DNA of 64,000 nucleotides from positions 91,830 to 155,829 of the forward strand of contig NZ_AFNK01000006.1 in NCBI RefSeq assembly GCF_000238795.1, given 5' to 3'. Both the position numbers and the translations under genes were made by a program. Each line of letters starts with the position of its first letter. Position 1 is the stretch's first letter. The notes below the pieces were generated by a model that saw nothing but the letters and a program-made list of their open reading frames with translations, was not told the origin of the DNA and made no database searches. This DNA comes from Haemophilus sputorum CCUG 13788. GTDB lineage: Bacteria; Pseudomonadota; Gammaproteobacteria; Enterobacterales; Pasteurellaceae. Below are positions 1-9,358 of the stretch, one piece after another.

Positions 1-105
1 ATACCCACACCAATCATAATTAGAAGTAAATATTTTCACCATCTCTTTTTGCATAAAAGTCAATAAAACTCCAAATTTTGCAAAATATTTTCAAAAAGCA
101 ACCGC

Positions 106-133
106 TTGCGCGAGAATAATTTTCTGTTATGCT
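106..133 (+). promoter_or_regulatory. Candidate sigma-70 promoter of the transglutaminase-merTP operon
   Basis: A TTGCGC -35-like hexamer (106-111) is followed after 16 nt by TATGCT (128-133). The -10 match is moderate. The likely transcript start falls near 140, just before an inverted repeat at 142-158. Motif reading only. Confidence 0.4.
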
Positions 134-141
134 AGCAACAA

Positions 142-158
142 TCTATGTGTTACATAGA
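142..158. promoter_or_regulatory. Perfect 7+3+7 palindrome, candidate operator
   Basis: TCTATGT-gtt-ACATAGA is a perfect inverted repeat 36 nt upstream of the ATG at 194, at the predicted transcript start. It could be a regulator site or a short 5' hairpin. It does not sit between -35 and -10, so it is not a MerR-type operator. Confidence 0.35.
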
Positions 159-193
159 GAAATATAACAAGTTTTGTTTATTGGAATCACATT

Positions 194-1294
194 ATGAAAA
201 AATTACTTCTCGCAAGCTTACTTGCATCCGCTGCTGTTTCAGCACAAACCCTTCCGAATACTAATACTGACGCTCATACTTACGAATTCGTACAATCTTA
301 TGATTTAGTCCCACCACAAGGTTCAAAAGGTGAAACCAACCTTTGGGTACCATTGCCATTTAGCAATGATTACCAAACGGTACAAGCGGTCGAATTTGAA
401 GGAAATTATGCAAAAGCCTATGTAACTGAAAATAATCAATATGGTGCTAAAACCCTTTATGCTAACTGGGATGCGAATGCAGATAAGCGTTTGCTCAAAG
501 TGAAATTAACCATTGAAACTAAAGATCGCGAACCAATGGCGAAAGGGGCATTAAAAGATTACCAGGTGCCAGAAAAAATCATTTATTCGGTGGATGTTCA
601 AGAATATCTAAAACCAACTACTCACATTAAAACGGACGGTGTGGTGAAACAATTCGCCGATAAAATCGTAGGCAGTGAAACCAATCCGCTTAAAAAAGCA
701 CAGTTGATTCATCAATGGATTGTAGAAAACATGGAGCGTGATAATTCTGTGTTAGGTTGCGGCGAGGGCGATGTTGAAAAAATGCTCACTAGCGGCGTGT
801 TAAAAGGTAAATGTACCGATATCAACTCTGTCTTTGTTGCGCTTGCCCGTGCAGCGGAGATTCCTGCACGAGAAGTCTTTGGCATTCGTTTAGGTGCTGC
901 GAAAAAACTTGAGCCATACTCAAAAACCGCATTTGGTAGCGCAAAAGATGGTGTGGCGAATGTTAATGGTGGACAACACTGCCGTGCAGAGTTTTACTTA
1001 GCCGGTTTTGGTTGGGTGCCTGTTGATTCAGCCGATGTCGCCAAAATGCGCTTAACTGAGAAAAAAGCAGTGAATGATAAAGAAACACAAGCTGTTGCGG
1101 ATTATCTTTTCGGTAACTGGGAAGCAAACTGGATGGGTTATAACCATGCGCGCGATTTCGATCTTTATCCGCAACCAGCGTTAACCCCGATCAATAACTT
1201 TGGTTATCCGTATGCGGAAATTGGTGGCGATCCTCTTAACTCTTATGATGCAAAAGCATTCGGTTATGAATTCATCTCAACCCAAATCAAGTAA
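194..1294 (+). CDS. Secreted transglutaminase-like domain protein
   Basis: 366 residues. It starts with a typical signal peptide ([18 protein letters not shown], cleavage likely after A17), so it is probably periplasmic. The C-terminal half carries a transglutaminase/papain-like core with an apparent triad: Cys207 in [11 protein letters not shown], His262 in GGQHCRAEF and Asp278 in VPVDSAD. The family includes peptidases and amide-bond remodelling enzymes; the substrate cannot be read from the sequence. The 3' end overlaps the next gene by 29 nt, so it is probably the first gene of an operon with merT- and merP-like genes. A link to metal handling is inferred from that context only. Confidence 0.8.
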   Translation: MKKLLLASLLASAAVSAQTLPNTNTDAHTYEFVQSYDLVPPQGSKGETNLWVPLPFSNDYQTVQAVEFEGNYAKAYVTENNQYGAKTLYANWDANADKRLLKVKLTIETKDREPMAKGALKDYQVPEKIIYSVDVQEYLKPTTHIKTDGVVKQFADKIVGSETNPLKKAQLIHQWIVENMERDNSVLGCGEGDVEKMLTSGVLKGKCTDINSVFVALARAAEIPAREVFGIRLGAAKKLEPYSKTAFGSAKDGVANVNGGQHCRAEFYLAGFGWVPVDSADVAKMRLTEKKAVNDKETQAVADYLFGNWEANWMGYNHARDFDLYPQPALTPINNFGYPYAEIGGDPLNSYDAKAFGYEFISTQIK

Positions 1295-1619
1295 TCGACT
1301 CATTGCAATGTTGCTGGCTGCGGTAAGTGCCGCAGTCGGCTCTACGCTTTGTTGCATTGCCCCGCTTATTTATTTGCTTTTTGGCGTTTCTTCGCCATGG
1401 CTGATGAGTTTAAGTGAATATGACTATTTGCAGCTGCCATTGCTGATTCTTTCAATCGGCGTTTTTGGCTATGGCTTTTGGCAACTGTTCTTTTCTAAGA
1501 AAATCATTTGCACGCGCTATTTTTCTCGTCGCACATTGATGATTTTCTATGGCGTGGCATTAATTGTGATTCTATTTTTCTTAACTTACCCCTACATTCT
1601 ACCTTGGATACTCTCATGA
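1266..1619 (+). CDS. merT: MerT-like inner-membrane metal transport protein
   Basis: 117 residues from the ATG at 1266. An upstream in-frame start at 1200 would lie well inside the previous gene and add a non-family extension, so it is rejected. Three hydrophobic segments are visible (about residues 12-40, 55-76 and 88-113). The first holds the vicinal pair Cys29-Cys30 (LCCIAPL) typical of MerT, which in mercury operons hands Hg(II) across the inner membrane. The cytoplasmic loop has only one cysteine (Cys83), whereas classical MerT has two. The stop overlaps the merP-like start in ATGA. No merA or merR is nearby, so the natural metal is uncertain. Confidence 0.75.
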   Translation: MNSSQPKSSNRLIAMLLAAVSAAVGSTLCCIAPLIYLLFGVSSPWLMSLSEYDYLQLPLLILSIGVFGYGFWQLFFSKKIICTRYFSRRTLMIFYGVALIVILFFLTYPYILPWILS

Positions 1620-1921
1620 AAAAAATGCTCAGCGTGTTATTAGCAGCACTGCTATTTTCTCCATCACTTTATGCAAATCAAGCTCAAACACCTGCTACGC
1701 AGCAAACAGAAAGTCGAGAGGTGCTACTCTATATTAAAGAGATGCACTGCCAACTTTGCGTGTATTTAGTGAATAAAGAGCTACGAGCAATAGAAGGAGT
1801 TGAATCAACCAAAGCAGATATGAAAGCACGCCAAGTAAAAGTTGTGGCAGCACCGAATGTTACAGATGCACAACTAATTGAAGCGGTAAAGAAAATTAAC
1901 TACACCGCAGAAGTACGCTAA
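1616..1921 (+). CDS. merP: MerP-like periplasmic heavy-metal-associated protein
   Basis: 101 residues from the ATG at 1616, which overlaps the merT stop in ATGA; the longer open frame upstream is not used. Residues 1-20 form a signal peptide ending in LYA. The mature part is a single HMA ferredoxin-like fold with the metal-binding pair Cys45-x2-Cys48 in MHCQLC (canonical MerP has GMTCxxC). The expected role is to bind a soft metal ion in the periplasm and pass it to the MerT-like partner. The operon ends in a 15-bp stem made from two opposed uptake sequences. Confidence 0.8.
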   Translation: MKKMLSVLLAALLFSPSLYANQAQTPATQQTESREVLLYIKEMHCQLCVYLVNKELRAIEGVESTKADMKARQVKVVAAPNVTDAQLIEAVKKINYTAEVR

Positions 1922-1930
1922 TTATTTTTT

Positions 1931-1981
1931 ACAAGCGGTCGAATTGGTAAAAGATTTTGCAAATTCGACCGCTTGTCGTTT
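1931..1981 (+). terminator. Terminator built from two opposed uptake signal sequences
   Basis: ACAAGCGGTCGAATT (1931-1945) pairs perfectly with AATTCGACCGCTTGT (1962-1976) around a 16-nt loop containing TTTTGCAAA, and CGTTTTTC follows. This is the common Pasteurellaceae arrangement of inverted uptake sequences doubling as a terminator, here after merP. Confidence 0.75.
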
Positions 1982-2064
1982 TTCTTGTGGAAAAGCGCGC
2001 CTTTCTATGTTAAAAAGTGAGCCGAATTTTTACTTTTCATTTGATATGTTTAAGGAACACAACA

Positions 2065-2889
2065 ATGTCTTTACAAGCAATTATTGAAGCGGCATTTGAG
2101 CGCCGTGCGGATATCACCCCTAAAACTGTAGATGCTGAAACACGTTCAGCAATTGAGCAAGTTATTGAAGGATTAGATAACGGAACTTACCGTGTTGCAG
2201 AAAAAATTGATGGCGAATGGGTAACTCACCAATGGTTGAAAAAAGCGGTATTACTTTCATTCCGTATTAACGATAACCAAATCATTGATGGTGCCGAAAC
2301 TAAATATTATGACAAAGTGGCATTAAAATTTGCTGACTATACTGAAGAACGTTTCGCACAAGAAGGTTTCCGTGTGGTGCCTTCTGCAACTGTGCGTAAA
2401 GGGGCATATATCTCTAAAAACTGCGTGTTAATGCCATCTTATGTGAACATCGGTGCTTATGTTGGCGAAGGCACTATGGTGGATACTTGGGCAACCGTAG
2501 GTTCATGTGCACAAATTGGTAAAAACGTACACTTATCAGGTGGCGTGGGCATTGGTGGTGTATTAGAGCCATTACAAGCAAACCCAACCATCATTGGTGA
2601 TAACTGCTTTATCGGTGCTCGTTCAGAAGTGGTTGAAGGCGTGATTGTTGAAGATGGCTGCGTAATCTCAATGGGCGTATTTATCGGTCAATCTACTCGT
2701 ATTTACGATCGTGAAACAGGTGAAATCCACTACGGTCGCGTACCAGCAGGTTCTGTGGTAGTTTCTGGTAGTCTTCCATCAAAATGTGGCAAATATAGTC
2801 TTTACTGTGCGGTTATCGTGAAAAAAGTTGATGCAAAAACTTTAGGTAAAGTGGGTATCAACGAATTACTTCGTACAATTGAAGAATAA
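2065..2889 (+). CDS. dapD: 2,3,4,5-tetrahydropyridine-2,6-dicarboxylate N-succinyltransferase
   Basis: 274 residues from the ATG at 2065 (SD AAGGAA at about 2052); the longer frame from 2017 adds 16 non-family residues. DapD uses succinyl-CoA to acylate tetrahydrodipicolinate in the lysine/meso-DAP pathway, feeding peptidoglycan. The middle and C-terminal parts show the left-handed beta-helix hexapeptide pattern ([31 protein letters not shown]). Length matches the family (about 274). dapE, the later desuccinylase, is at 34-35 kb, so both succinyl-branch steps are in this window though not linked. Confidence 0.97.
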   Translation: MSLQAIIEAAFERRADITPKTVDAETRSAIEQVIEGLDNGTYRVAEKIDGEWVTHQWLKKAVLLSFRINDNQIIDGAETKYYDKVALKFADYTEERFAQEGFRVVPSATVRKGAYISKNCVLMPSYVNIGAYVGEGTMVDTWATVGSCAQIGKNVHLSGGVGIGGVLEPLQANPTIIGDNCFIGARSEVVEGVIVEDGCVISMGVFIGQSTRIYDRETGEIHYGRVPAGSVVVSGSLPSKCGKYSLYCAVIVKKVDAKTLGKVGINELLRTIEE

Positions 2890-2919
2890 TTTTTAATCGG
2901 TGTCACATCCTTGTATGTA

Positions 2920-2941
2920 AGGGCGTGTTGAACACGCCCTC
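2920..2941 (+). terminator. Hairpin after dapD
   Basis: GGGCGTG and CACGCCC (2921-2937) form a short GC-rich stem about 30 nt after the dapD stop. No clear U tract follows, so it is a weak terminator or an mRNA-end stabiliser. Confidence 0.4.
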
Positions 2942-2990
2942 ACTCTTCTAAAAATAAATACAGAAAAGGATACAGCACCTTGGAGGTTTC

Positions 2991-4025
2991 ATGACGACCT
3001 ATTCTCTACATCTTAAAGCCAAAAACGAACTTACCCCTCATCCAACCGCACAATATTGGCGAAAATGCCAAGTTGAAGAACTTTTCGATCTTCCTTTTAT
3101 GGATTTAGTTTTCCGTGCAGCAAGTATTCATCGAGAAAATTTTGATCCGAATGCGATTCAACTTTCAACCTTGCTTTCCATTAAAACCGGCGGTTGCGCT
3201 GAAGATTGTGAATATTGCCCGCAATCTGCCCGTTACGATACAGGTGTTGAAAAGCAAACCATGTTGAATGTGGATTACATTGTTGAAAAAGCACAAATTG
3301 CCAAAGCACGTGGTGCAAGCCGTTTCTGTATGGGGGCTGCATGGCGTGGGCCAAAACCGAAAGATATTGAAACGGTTTCAAGCATCATTAAAGCCGTTAA
3401 ATCACTTGGACTAGAAACATGTGGCACTTTCGGTATGTTAGAAGATGGCATGGCAGAAGATCTTAAAGAGGCCGGCTTAGATTATTACAATCACAACCTT
3501 GATACAGATCCAGAACGCTATAATAAAATTGTGCATACCCGTTCACATGACGATCGTATGGATACCTTAGGCAAAGTGCGTCACGCAGGCTTAAAAATTT
3601 GTTGTGGTGGGATTGTTGGCATGAATGAAACGCGTGCAGAACGCGCAGGCTTGATTGCAAGTTTGGCTAATCTTGATCCACAGCCAGAAAGCGTACCGAT
3701 TAACCAGTTAGTGAAAGTGCCAGGCACGCCGCTTGAAAATGCCGAAGATCTCGATTGGACAGAATTTGTGCGTACTATTGCCGTTGCGCGTATTACCATG
3801 CCACACAGCTATGTTCGCTTATCTGCAGGTCGCAGCAATATGCCAGAATCTATGCAAGCGCTTTGTTTTATGGCTGGAGCGAATTCGATTTTCTATGGTG
3901 ACAAATTGCTTACCACCGAAAACCCAGAAGAAGATGGCGACCGTATGCTAATGGAAAAACTGAATATGTATCCGTTAGCTTATGAAGTTGACGATAGCAA
4001 TTCGCAAAACGTTGCGGAAAATTGA
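2991..4025 (+). CDS. bioB: Biotin synthase
   Basis: 344 residues. Radical-SAM enzyme that inserts sulfur into dethiobiotin. The [4Fe-4S]-SAM motif is Cys69-x3-Cys73-x2-Cys76 ([12 protein letters not shown]), and the motifs [18 protein letters not shown] and [10 protein letters not shown] are all present in the usual order, so the enzyme looks complete. The start is supported by a strong SD (TTGGAGG, 7 nt upstream of the ATG). No other bio gene is adjacent; stand-alone bioB is common in this family. The gene is bracketed by hairpins on both sides, suggesting its own transcript. Confidence 0.97.
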   Translation: MTTYSLHLKAKNELTPHPTAQYWRKCQVEELFDLPFMDLVFRAASIHRENFDPNAIQLSTLLSIKTGGCAEDCEYCPQSARYDTGVEKQTMLNVDYIVEKAQIAKARGASRFCMGAAWRGPKPKDIETVSSIIKAVKSLGLETCGTFGMLEDGMAEDLKEAGLDYYNHNLDTDPERYNKIVHTRSHDDRMDTLGKVRHAGLKICCGGIVGMNETRAERAGLIASLANLDPQPESVPINQLVKVPGTPLENAEDLDWTEFVRTIAVARITMPHSYVRLSAGRSNMPESMQALCFMAGANSIFYGDKLLTTENPEEDGDRMLMEKLNMYPLAYEVDDSNSQNVAEN

Positions 4026-4047
4026 CCGCTTGTTATATGATTTTCAT

Positions 4048-4080
4048 CGTAGGGGCAAGTTTGCCTCTACGAATTATTTT
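4048..4080 (+). terminator. Terminator after bioB
   Basis: GTAGGGGCAA (4049-4058) pairs with TTGCCTCTAC (4061-4070, one G-U pair), followed by GAATTATTTT. A modest intrinsic terminator between bioB and aroQ. Confidence 0.6.
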
Positions 4081-4118
4081 ATAACAGGGGAAGTTTTCTT
4101 ATTAAGGGTAGTAAATCC

Positions 4119-4556
4119 ATGAAAAAAATTCTTCTTTTAAATGGCCCGAACCTCAACATGTTGGGCAAACGTGAGCCACAAATTTATGGCGCTCAAACCC
4201 TTGCAGATATTGAAGCACACTTACAAACCGAAGCCGCTAAACAAGGTTACGCGTTAGACTATTTCCAAGCAAATGGCGAAGAGCCGCTCATTAACCGCAT
4301 TCATCAAGCCTTTGAAAATGTAGATTTTATTATCATCAATCCCGGTGCTTTTACGCATACCAGCGTGGCCTTGCGCGATGCCCTGCTTGCCGTATCAATT
4401 CCATTTGTTGAAGTACATTTGTCTAACGTCCATGCACGTGAACCTTTCCGCCATCACTCTTATCTAAGTGATATTGCTAAAGGCGTAATTTGCGGCTTGG
4501 GCGCTAAAGGATATGATTACGCATTAGATTTTGCGATAACTCAACTCGAAAAATAA
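4119..4556 (+). CDS. aroQ: Type II 3-dehydroquinate dehydratase
   Basis: 145 residues, the normal size for the small dodecameric type II enzyme. It converts 3-dehydroquinate to 3-dehydroshikimate in the shikimate pathway. The family signature NGPNLNMLG is at residues 8-16, with catalytic Arg18 and Tyr23 (KREPQIYG), then [12 protein letters not shown] and [17 protein letters not shown] with the catalytic histidine. The downstream glycosyltransferase begins 23 nt later and could be co-transcribed. Confidence 0.96.
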   Translation: MKKILLLNGPNLNMLGKREPQIYGAQTLADIEAHLQTEAAKQGYALDYFQANGEEPLINRIHQAFENVDFIIINPGAFTHTSVALRDALLAVSIPFVEVHLSNVHAREPFRHHSYLSDIAKGVICGLGAKGYDYALDFAITQLEK

Positions 4557-4579
4557 TTGATTAAAAATAAGAAACCGCT

Positions 4580-5362
4580 ATGTCAGTAAAATATGAAAAA
4601 TTTATTGTGCTATGCAATGGCTTATCTCGTTTGCTTGGCAACATTGTGAAAATGCTAAGCTATCCATTTCATGCACTTTTTCCCAAAAAACGCTTTACCA
4701 TTCCTGAGTTTAGCCCTGCAAAATTAGGCACACATCGTAAAGACAAAATTAACCGCACCATTTGGCAAACCAACTATTCCAATAAAGTGACCTTGCCAAT
4801 GTATTGTAACTACTTATTCAACCGTTTGATGTCGCTCAGTTACGATTATCGTTATGTCAGTACTGAAGCACGCGAAGAATATATCAAAGCACACGCAGAA
4901 CCTCATGTTTTTGCAGCTTATAGCCAATTAACCGATGGCGCAGCGCAGGCAGATTTTTGGCGCGTTTTTACCCTTTGGCGTGAAGGCGGCATTTATATCG
5001 ACATTGATGGACATTTAGTTTTCCCACTCTCACAAATTATTCAAGAGCAAGATTCAGAAGTGCTCATTAAGCGTCGAGACAAATACACGAACTTCTTTCT
5101 CGCTTGCGAAGCTGGGCACCCAATTATGAAAGCAACGCTTGATTTGATTGTGAATAATATTGAAAACCGACGTATTGAGGGTGGCGTGTTTGTGATGACT
5201 GGGCCAGATACGCTGAACAATGCGATTGGCGATCAAGTTGTGAATACTCGCCGAGATAAAATTACTTGCACACAAGGCACGTTTACCAACGAGTATTTCC
5301 AATATATTGATAAGCCTCGTAGCAAGTGGAACTATAAGAAAAACGAAGAACTACTGAAATAA
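4580..5362 (+). CDS. GT32-family glycosyltransferase
   Basis: 260 residues. The region from about residue 50 resembles the GT32 / DXD sugar-binding family (OCH1-like): [11 protein letters not shown], then [19 protein letters not shown] and the metal/nucleotide-sugar DxD motif Asp141-Ile-Asp143 in [11 protein letters not shown]32 enzymes in Pasteurellaceae usually decorate lipooligosaccharide or capsule; the acceptor here cannot be deduced. It has no glycan-synthesis neighbours and follows aroQ closely. The N-terminus has a hydrophobic stretch ([20 protein letters not shown]) that could associate with the inner membrane. Confidence 0.85.
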   Translation: MSVKYEKFIVLCNGLSRLLGNIVKMLSYPFHALFPKKRFTIPEFSPAKLGTHRKDKINRTIWQTNYSNKVTLPMYCNYLFNRLMSLSYDYRYVSTEAREEYIKAHAEPHVFAAYSQLTDGAAQADFWRVFTLWREGGIYIDIDGHLVFPLSQIIQEQDSEVLIKRRDKYTNFFLACEAGHPIMKATLDLIVNNIENRRIEGGVFVMTGPDTLNNAIGDQVVNTRRDKITCTQGTFTNEYFQYIDKPRSKWNYKKNEELLK

Positions 5363-5391
5363 CAAGCGGTAGGATTTTCTAAATATTTTGC

Positions 5392-5430
5392 AAATCGCAA
5401 GGGGAATCAAACCGCTTGCGATTTTTTTCT
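5392..5430 (+). terminator. Terminator after the GT32 gene
   Basis: AAATCGCAAG (5392-5401) pairs with CTTGCGATTT (5415-5424), followed by TTTTTCTT. One arm overlaps a reversed uptake sequence (accgcttg); a forward copy, ACAAGCGGT, lies at 5362-5370. Confidence 0.7.
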
Positions 5431-5479
5431 TGGCTTTCATGGAATCAATCAGCTTCCACGATGCCTTTTATGTCGAACC

Positions 5480-6046
5480 TTAAATACGGCTCAAATCAAA
5501 TTTCTCTAACTCAATTTTATCTGGCGTGCCATAAAACTGGCTAAGCGCATGGCGTAAAGTTTCTGCGCGTTTCGGTAACCCTTTTTCTGCATAGGTTTTC
5601 ACTTGTTCATACACTGCTTGTTTAAACGCAGTATTATCGCCAGGGTTGCCGGTTAAATTATCACTGCTGGCGAAATAACGGAAATTTGCCACGGTGGCGA
5701 GAATCCATTCAATCGCTTGTGGTTTAACTTCTACTTGCTCAAACTCACGTTGGCGTTCAGCCGATCTACCATCAGGCTCATACCAATAACCAAAATCTTC
5801 TAATTTTCGACGTTCACGCCCTGCAACTAACCAATGCGAAATTTCATGTAATGCGCTGCTGTAATAACCGTGCGCAAATAAAATCACATGATAAGGGCGC
5901 TCCGATTTTACGCCATCTTCATCTAAAAATTCAGGCAAGTAAATTGGGTAATCTCCGCCTTTTTCTAAGCGTGTGTTAAATTCTTCAGCAAAGCATTGAT
6001 TGAAAATCGCAATAATATCTTCGATATGATGTTGTTCTTGATTCAT
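5480..6046 (-). CDS. epmC: Elongation factor P hydroxylase EpmC (YfcM)
   Basis: 188 residues. EpmC hydroxylates the beta-lysyl-lysine on EF-P, the last step of the modification begun by EpmB and EpmA. Recognised from the whole-protein pattern, including PYHVILFAHGYYSSALHEISHWLVAG with the HExxH-like metal-binding motif and YWYEPDGRS. Length fits the family (about 180). It is the last gene of the yceD-rpmF-plsX-trmL run, 57 nt after trmL. epmA and epmB are not in the window. Confidence 0.9.
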   Translation of the reverse strand: MNQEQHHIEDIIAIFNQCFAEEFNTRLEKGGDYPIYLPEFLDEDGVKSERPYHVILFAHGYYSSALHEISHWLVAGRERRKLEDFGYWYEPDGRSAERQREFEQVEVKPQAIEWILATVANFRYFASSDNLTGNPGDNTAFKQAVYEQVKTYAEKGLPKRAETLRHALSQFYGTPDKIELEKFDLSRI

Positions 6047-6103
6047 AAGCTATTTTGGTAAAAAAAGAGAAAAATCTGACCGCTTGCTAGCTGTTATTTA
6101 AAG

Positions 6104-6583
6104 TTAAATAGGCTGTCTTGGCACTGAACCTTGATAGCCAAATTGGCGCCATGCTTCATAAACCACAACGGCTACCGTGTTAGATAAATTCATACTACGG
6201 CTGTCTTTACACATTGGTACGCGAATTTTTTGTGACATCGGCAAAGTATCTAAAATTGACATCGGAATACCACGACTTTCTGGCCCGAACATCAAGAAAT
6301 CGCCTAACTCATACTGTACTTCACTATGGTTTGGCTCGCCTTTTGTGGTGAGTGCAAACAGACGTTTCGGTTTAGCGCGCGCAAGGAAATCTTCAAAATT
6401 CTTGTATTTCTGAATATCGACAAATTCATGATAATCCAAACCAGAACGCTTGAGTTTTTTATCATCCCAAGTGAATCCAAGAGGTTCAATAAAATGAAGG
6501 CGAAAGCCACAATTAGCACATAAACGGATAATATTCCCGCTATTTTGTGGAATTTCAGGTTCGTATAAAACAATATCTAACAT
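6104..6583 (-). CDS. trmL: tRNA (cytidine/uridine-34-2'-O)-methyltransferase TrmL
   Basis: 159 residues. SPOUT-class methyltransferase that 2'-O-methylates the wobble base of tRNA-Leu species. Visible motifs are [20 protein letters not shown] at the N-terminus, FGPESRGIP in the knot and [19 protein letters not shown] at the C-terminus. Length agrees with E. coli TrmL (157). The start lies 5 nt after the plsX stop, so it is very likely co-transcribed with plsX. Confidence 0.95.
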   Translation of the reverse strand: MLDIVLYEPEIPQNSGNIIRLCANCGFRLHFIEPLGFTWDDKKLKRSGLDYHEFVDIQKYKNFEDFLARAKPKRLFALTTKGEPNHSEVQYELGDFLMFGPESRGIPMSILDTLPMSQKIRVPMCKDSRSMNLSNTVAVVVYEAWRQFGYQGSVPRQPI

Positions 6584-6588
6584 AATTT

Positions 6589-7620
6589 TTAATAACGATG
6601 TAAATCAGTTAATCCAGAAGAAATTTTTTCTGGAATATCTGCTTCAATTTGTTGTACTGCGTAATTGATAGCGTGAAAAAAGGCATTTTCGCTCGCGCCA
6701 CCATGGCTTTTTACCACTACTTTGGAGAGTCCAAGTAAGGTTGCACCATTATGGCGATCAGGGTTAATTTCTTGTAATTTGCGATAATAGCGATAAAACA
6801 GTACGCGTAAAAAACAACGTTTCACTATCTGCCACATCCACATACTTTCACTAGGTTTCTTCAGCAAAGCTAAAATATTTTTAGCCGCCCCTTCAAGCGC
6901 TTTTAACGCAATATTGCCACTAAATCCATCACAAACGATAACATCAGTTTGATGATTCATAAGCTTATCGCTTTCGATAAACCCTTGATAATTCAGGTCA
7001 TAACGCCCTTTTAAATATTGGTGTGCTTTTTTTAAGACCTGATTACCCTTACTCTCTTCCGTACCGATGTTAAGCAAATTGAGTCTTGGATAAACCAACC
7101 CTAACATGGTTTGAGCAAAAATATTTCCCATTTCGGCAAATTGCTGTAGATGTTTCGGTGTTACTTCAACATTTGCCCCGAGATCTAACATTACCGTAGA
7201 TTTCCCATCCATCGTTGGAATAAGTGAGGTCAATGCCAAACGTTCAATATTAGAAAGCGGCGCTATCAATAATTTTGCAAGCCCCATTAACGCACCGGTA
7301 TTCCCACCACTCACACAACCTTGTGCTTGACCATTTACGACCGCTTCAATAGCAAGACGCATAGAGCTATCTTTGCTTTGACGAATGGCAAGCGGAAACG
7401 GCACATCATTTTCAATTTGTTTTTTAGTATGATGAAATAAGATTCGACTTTGTTGTGCTTCAGGGAGCTTTAAAAGAAAGGGATTGGCAATATGCTGATC
7501 GCCAAATAAAAGAAAATTAAGCCTTGGATTTTCAGCCAATGCTTTTGATACGGCTGGGATAGTAACACGGGGACCGAAGTCCCCGCCCATGACATCTAAC
7601 GCAAGCGTTAGTTGTTTCAA
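6589..7620 (-). CDS. plsX: Phosphate acyltransferase PlsX
   Basis: 343 residues. PlsX makes acyl-phosphate from acyl-ACP for phospholipid synthesis at the cytoplasmic face of the inner membrane. The start [17 protein letters not shown] and blocks such as [34 protein letters not shown] and [16 protein letters not shown] are diagnostic. It starts 17 nt after rpmF. In many gamma-proteobacteria plsX is followed by fabH-fabD-fabG-acpP; here trmL follows, and fabD-fabG sit near 59-61 kb. Confidence 0.97.
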   Translation of the reverse strand: MKQLTLALDVMGGDFGPRVTIPAVSKALAENPRLNFLLFGDQHIANPFLLKLPEAQQSRILFHHTKKQIENDVPFPLAIRQSKDSSMRLAIEAVVNGQAQGCVSGGNTGALMGLAKLLIAPLSNIERLALTSLIPTMDGKSTVMLDLGANVEVTPKHLQQFAEMGNIFAQTMLGLVYPRLNLLNIGTEESKGNQVLKKAHQYLKGRYDLNYQGFIESDKLMNHQTDVIVCDGFSGNIALKALEGAAKNILALLKKPSESMWMWQIVKRCFLRVLFYRYYRKLQEINPDRHNGATLLGLSKVVVKSHGGASENAFFHAINYAVQQIEADIPEKISSGLTDLHRY

Positions 7621-7637
7621 GTGAACCCCCTAAAGGA

Positions 7638-7808
7638 TTACTTGTTGATTACTTTACGACCACGGTAGTAACCGTCAGCAGTAACGTGGTGGCGGAAATG
7701 AGTTTCGCCAGAAGTTTTATCTACTGATACTGCAGCAGTGGTTAATGCATCGTGTGAACGGCGCATATCACGACGTGAACGAGATTTTTTATTTTGTTGA
7801 ACAGCCAT
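7638..7808 (-). CDS. rpmF: 50S ribosomal protein L32
   Basis: 56 residues reading from the ATG at 7808: [20 protein letters not shown] at the N-terminus and a [11 protein letters not shown] end. This is the standard small basic L32 protein of the large subunit. The frame is too short for most ORF cut-offs but is unmistakable and sits in the conserved yceD-rpmF-plsX order, 16 nt after yceD and 17 nt before plsX. Confidence 0.97.
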   Translation of the reverse strand: MAVQQNKKSRSRRDMRRSHDALTTAAVSVDKTSGETHFRHHVTADGYYRGRKVINK

Positions 7809-7824
7809 TGGCTATACTCCTAAG

Positions 7825-8349
7825 TTAGTTCTTTTTTAAATTAGCTAATACAGCGAACGGGTTCGGTTTTTTCGCCAGTTCTTCAGGCAATTCGCCAAAA
7901 ACCTGTTCCTGCGTGGACACTTCACAGTGTGCAGCATCATGCATCGGGACTAATGGCAATTCAATGATAAATTCATCTTCTACCATATCTAGTAAATTTA
8001 CTTCGCCAAATTCGTTAGTTTCGATAGGCTCATAAATTCCGGGCAAGTCGTCCGCCTGATCCATATTCGACACTGGACTGAAACAAAATGTGCAGTCGAG
8101 CGTTTGCGTAAATGGGTTACCGCAGCGTTGACAGTCAAGCGCCACATCAACTGTTGCCGAGCCTTTAATCACGACCAGTTTTTGTGGATCAACATATAAC
8201 GAGAGAGTAACTTGTGCATCGCTTAGCACTTTGCTCACAGATTCACCCAAGCGGTTTAAAAGCGCCATTGGAATGATGCCTTCATAATCCATTCGACGCT
8301 GTGCGTCTTTGTATGGGTCAATAGTGAGGGGTAGTTTTACCTTTTGCAT
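7825..8349 (-). CDS. yceD: 23S rRNA accumulation protein YceD (DUF177)
   Basis: 174 residues, matching E. coli YceD. The family is needed for normal 23S rRNA levels and is almost always next to rpmF. A Cys pair (CQRCGNP) and a second Cys motif (CTFC) mark the middle domain. The C-terminus NPFAVLANLKKN is the conserved tail. It is the first gene of the minus-strand run yceD-rpmF-plsX-trmL-epmC; transcription starts in the 157-nt gap shared with the divergent DUF4328 gene. Confidence 0.93.
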   Translation of the reverse strand: MQKVKLPLTIDPYKDAQRRMDYEGIIPMALLNRLGESVSKVLSDAQVTLSLYVDPQKLVVIKGSATVDVALDCQRCGNPFTQTLDCTFCFSPVSNMDQADDLPGIYEPIETNEFGEVNLLDMVEDEFIIELPLVPMHDAAHCEVSTQEQVFGELPEELAKKPNPFAVLANLKKN

Positions 8350-8442
8350 AGGGTCGATATATTACAGAGAGAATGTCAAATAGTCAAAAGGAAAATCAGC
8401 GTTTTTATGAAAATCATCTGGCTTTCTATGGATAATTCAAAT

Positions 8443-8470
8443 TTGTTAAACGTTAAAATCCATCTATAAT
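8443..8470 (+). promoter_or_regulatory. Sigma-70 promoter for the DUF4328 gene
   Basis: TTGTTA (8443-8448), 16-nt spacer, consensus TATAAT (8465-8470), 36 nt before the ATG at 8507. Confidence 0.6.
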
Positions 8471-8506
8471 CTCAAGCATTTTATATCTTCTATAAACAAG
8501 GTAATT

Positions 8507-9151
8507 ATGCAGCCAATCAAAAACAACTCCTCATTACTTAAAACAATATTAGGGCTATACATGTTCCTAATTATTGTGAGCACTGTAAATGACTTTATCA
8601 CACTTCATATTTTGAACAATTTTGGAAATGGCATTATTCCTGATTATGTCGACCAATTTGATGACTATACCACTGTATTCAACATTCTATTTCTCGTTAC
8701 ACTTATTAGTATCTTTATTATTTCAGGAATTTGGCTCTACCGCTCGCATAAACGCTTACGATTTTGGGGCGTTGAAAATTTAAAATTTAGCGATGGCAGT
8801 TGTGTATGGTGGTATTTTGTGCCTTTTATGGCTTTATTTAAGCCATATCAAACCATGCGAGAAACGTGGTTTGCAAGCCAAAAGCCGTCTGACTGGTCTT
8901 TATCTTCATCGCCAATGTTGTTAAAGATCTGGTGGGGATTATGGATTTTTTCTAATATGGTCGATAGTGCTTATGCGCGACTATCATTTAAAGTAGATTC
9001 TGAAGATTTAAATGCGCTGGCTTTTTTGACCAATTTTTCTATTTTTAGCAACATTTTTGATTTCTTATCTGCCCTTATGTTCTTTCTTGTTGTCAAACAA
9101 GTCAATGAAATGCAAATGGCTTATCAAAATAGCATCCAAGCCACGCCATAA
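8507..9151 (+). CDS. DUF4328 membrane protein
   Basis: 214 residues with four hydrophobic segments (about 12-30, 58-80, 100-120 and 170-200). The central stretch RSHKRLRFWGVENLKFSDG, followed by VWWYFVPFMALFKPYQTM, is the hallmark of DUF4328 proteins, which are inner-membrane proteins of unknown function. The gene has its own promoter and is followed by a lone uptake-type inverted pair (about 9160-9215). Nothing in the neighbourhood suggests a role. Confidence 0.8.
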   Translation: MQPIKNNSSLLKTILGLYMFLIIVSTVNDFITLHILNNFGNGIIPDYVDQFDDYTTVFNILFLVTLISIFIISGIWLYRSHKRLRFWGVENLKFSDGSCVWWYFVPFMALFKPYQTMRETWFASQKPSDWSLSSSPMLLKIWWGLWIFSNMVDSAYARLSFKVDSEDLNALAFLTNFSIFSNIFDFLSALMFFLVVKQVNEMQMAYQNSIQATP

Positions 9152-9358
9152 AACAGTAAGTGGTTGTATCTCTTTATGAATTTGCAAAATTACTAAGAAA
9201 TACAACCGCTTGCATTTTTCCTTTCATTTTCAAACTTTGACCTAAGGTAAATTTTTTAACACTTTTTGGGGAAAATGCTCACTCAGCATAGCCAAACGCG
9301 CAGAAAACTGCTAACTTTAGCATCCTATTGAAAATAATTCTTAATTGACGGAAAAATC

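Noticed and set aside
194..1921. Classical mercury-resistance operon
   Set aside because: No merR, merA or MerR-type operator between -35 and -10; only merT- and merP-like genes are present.
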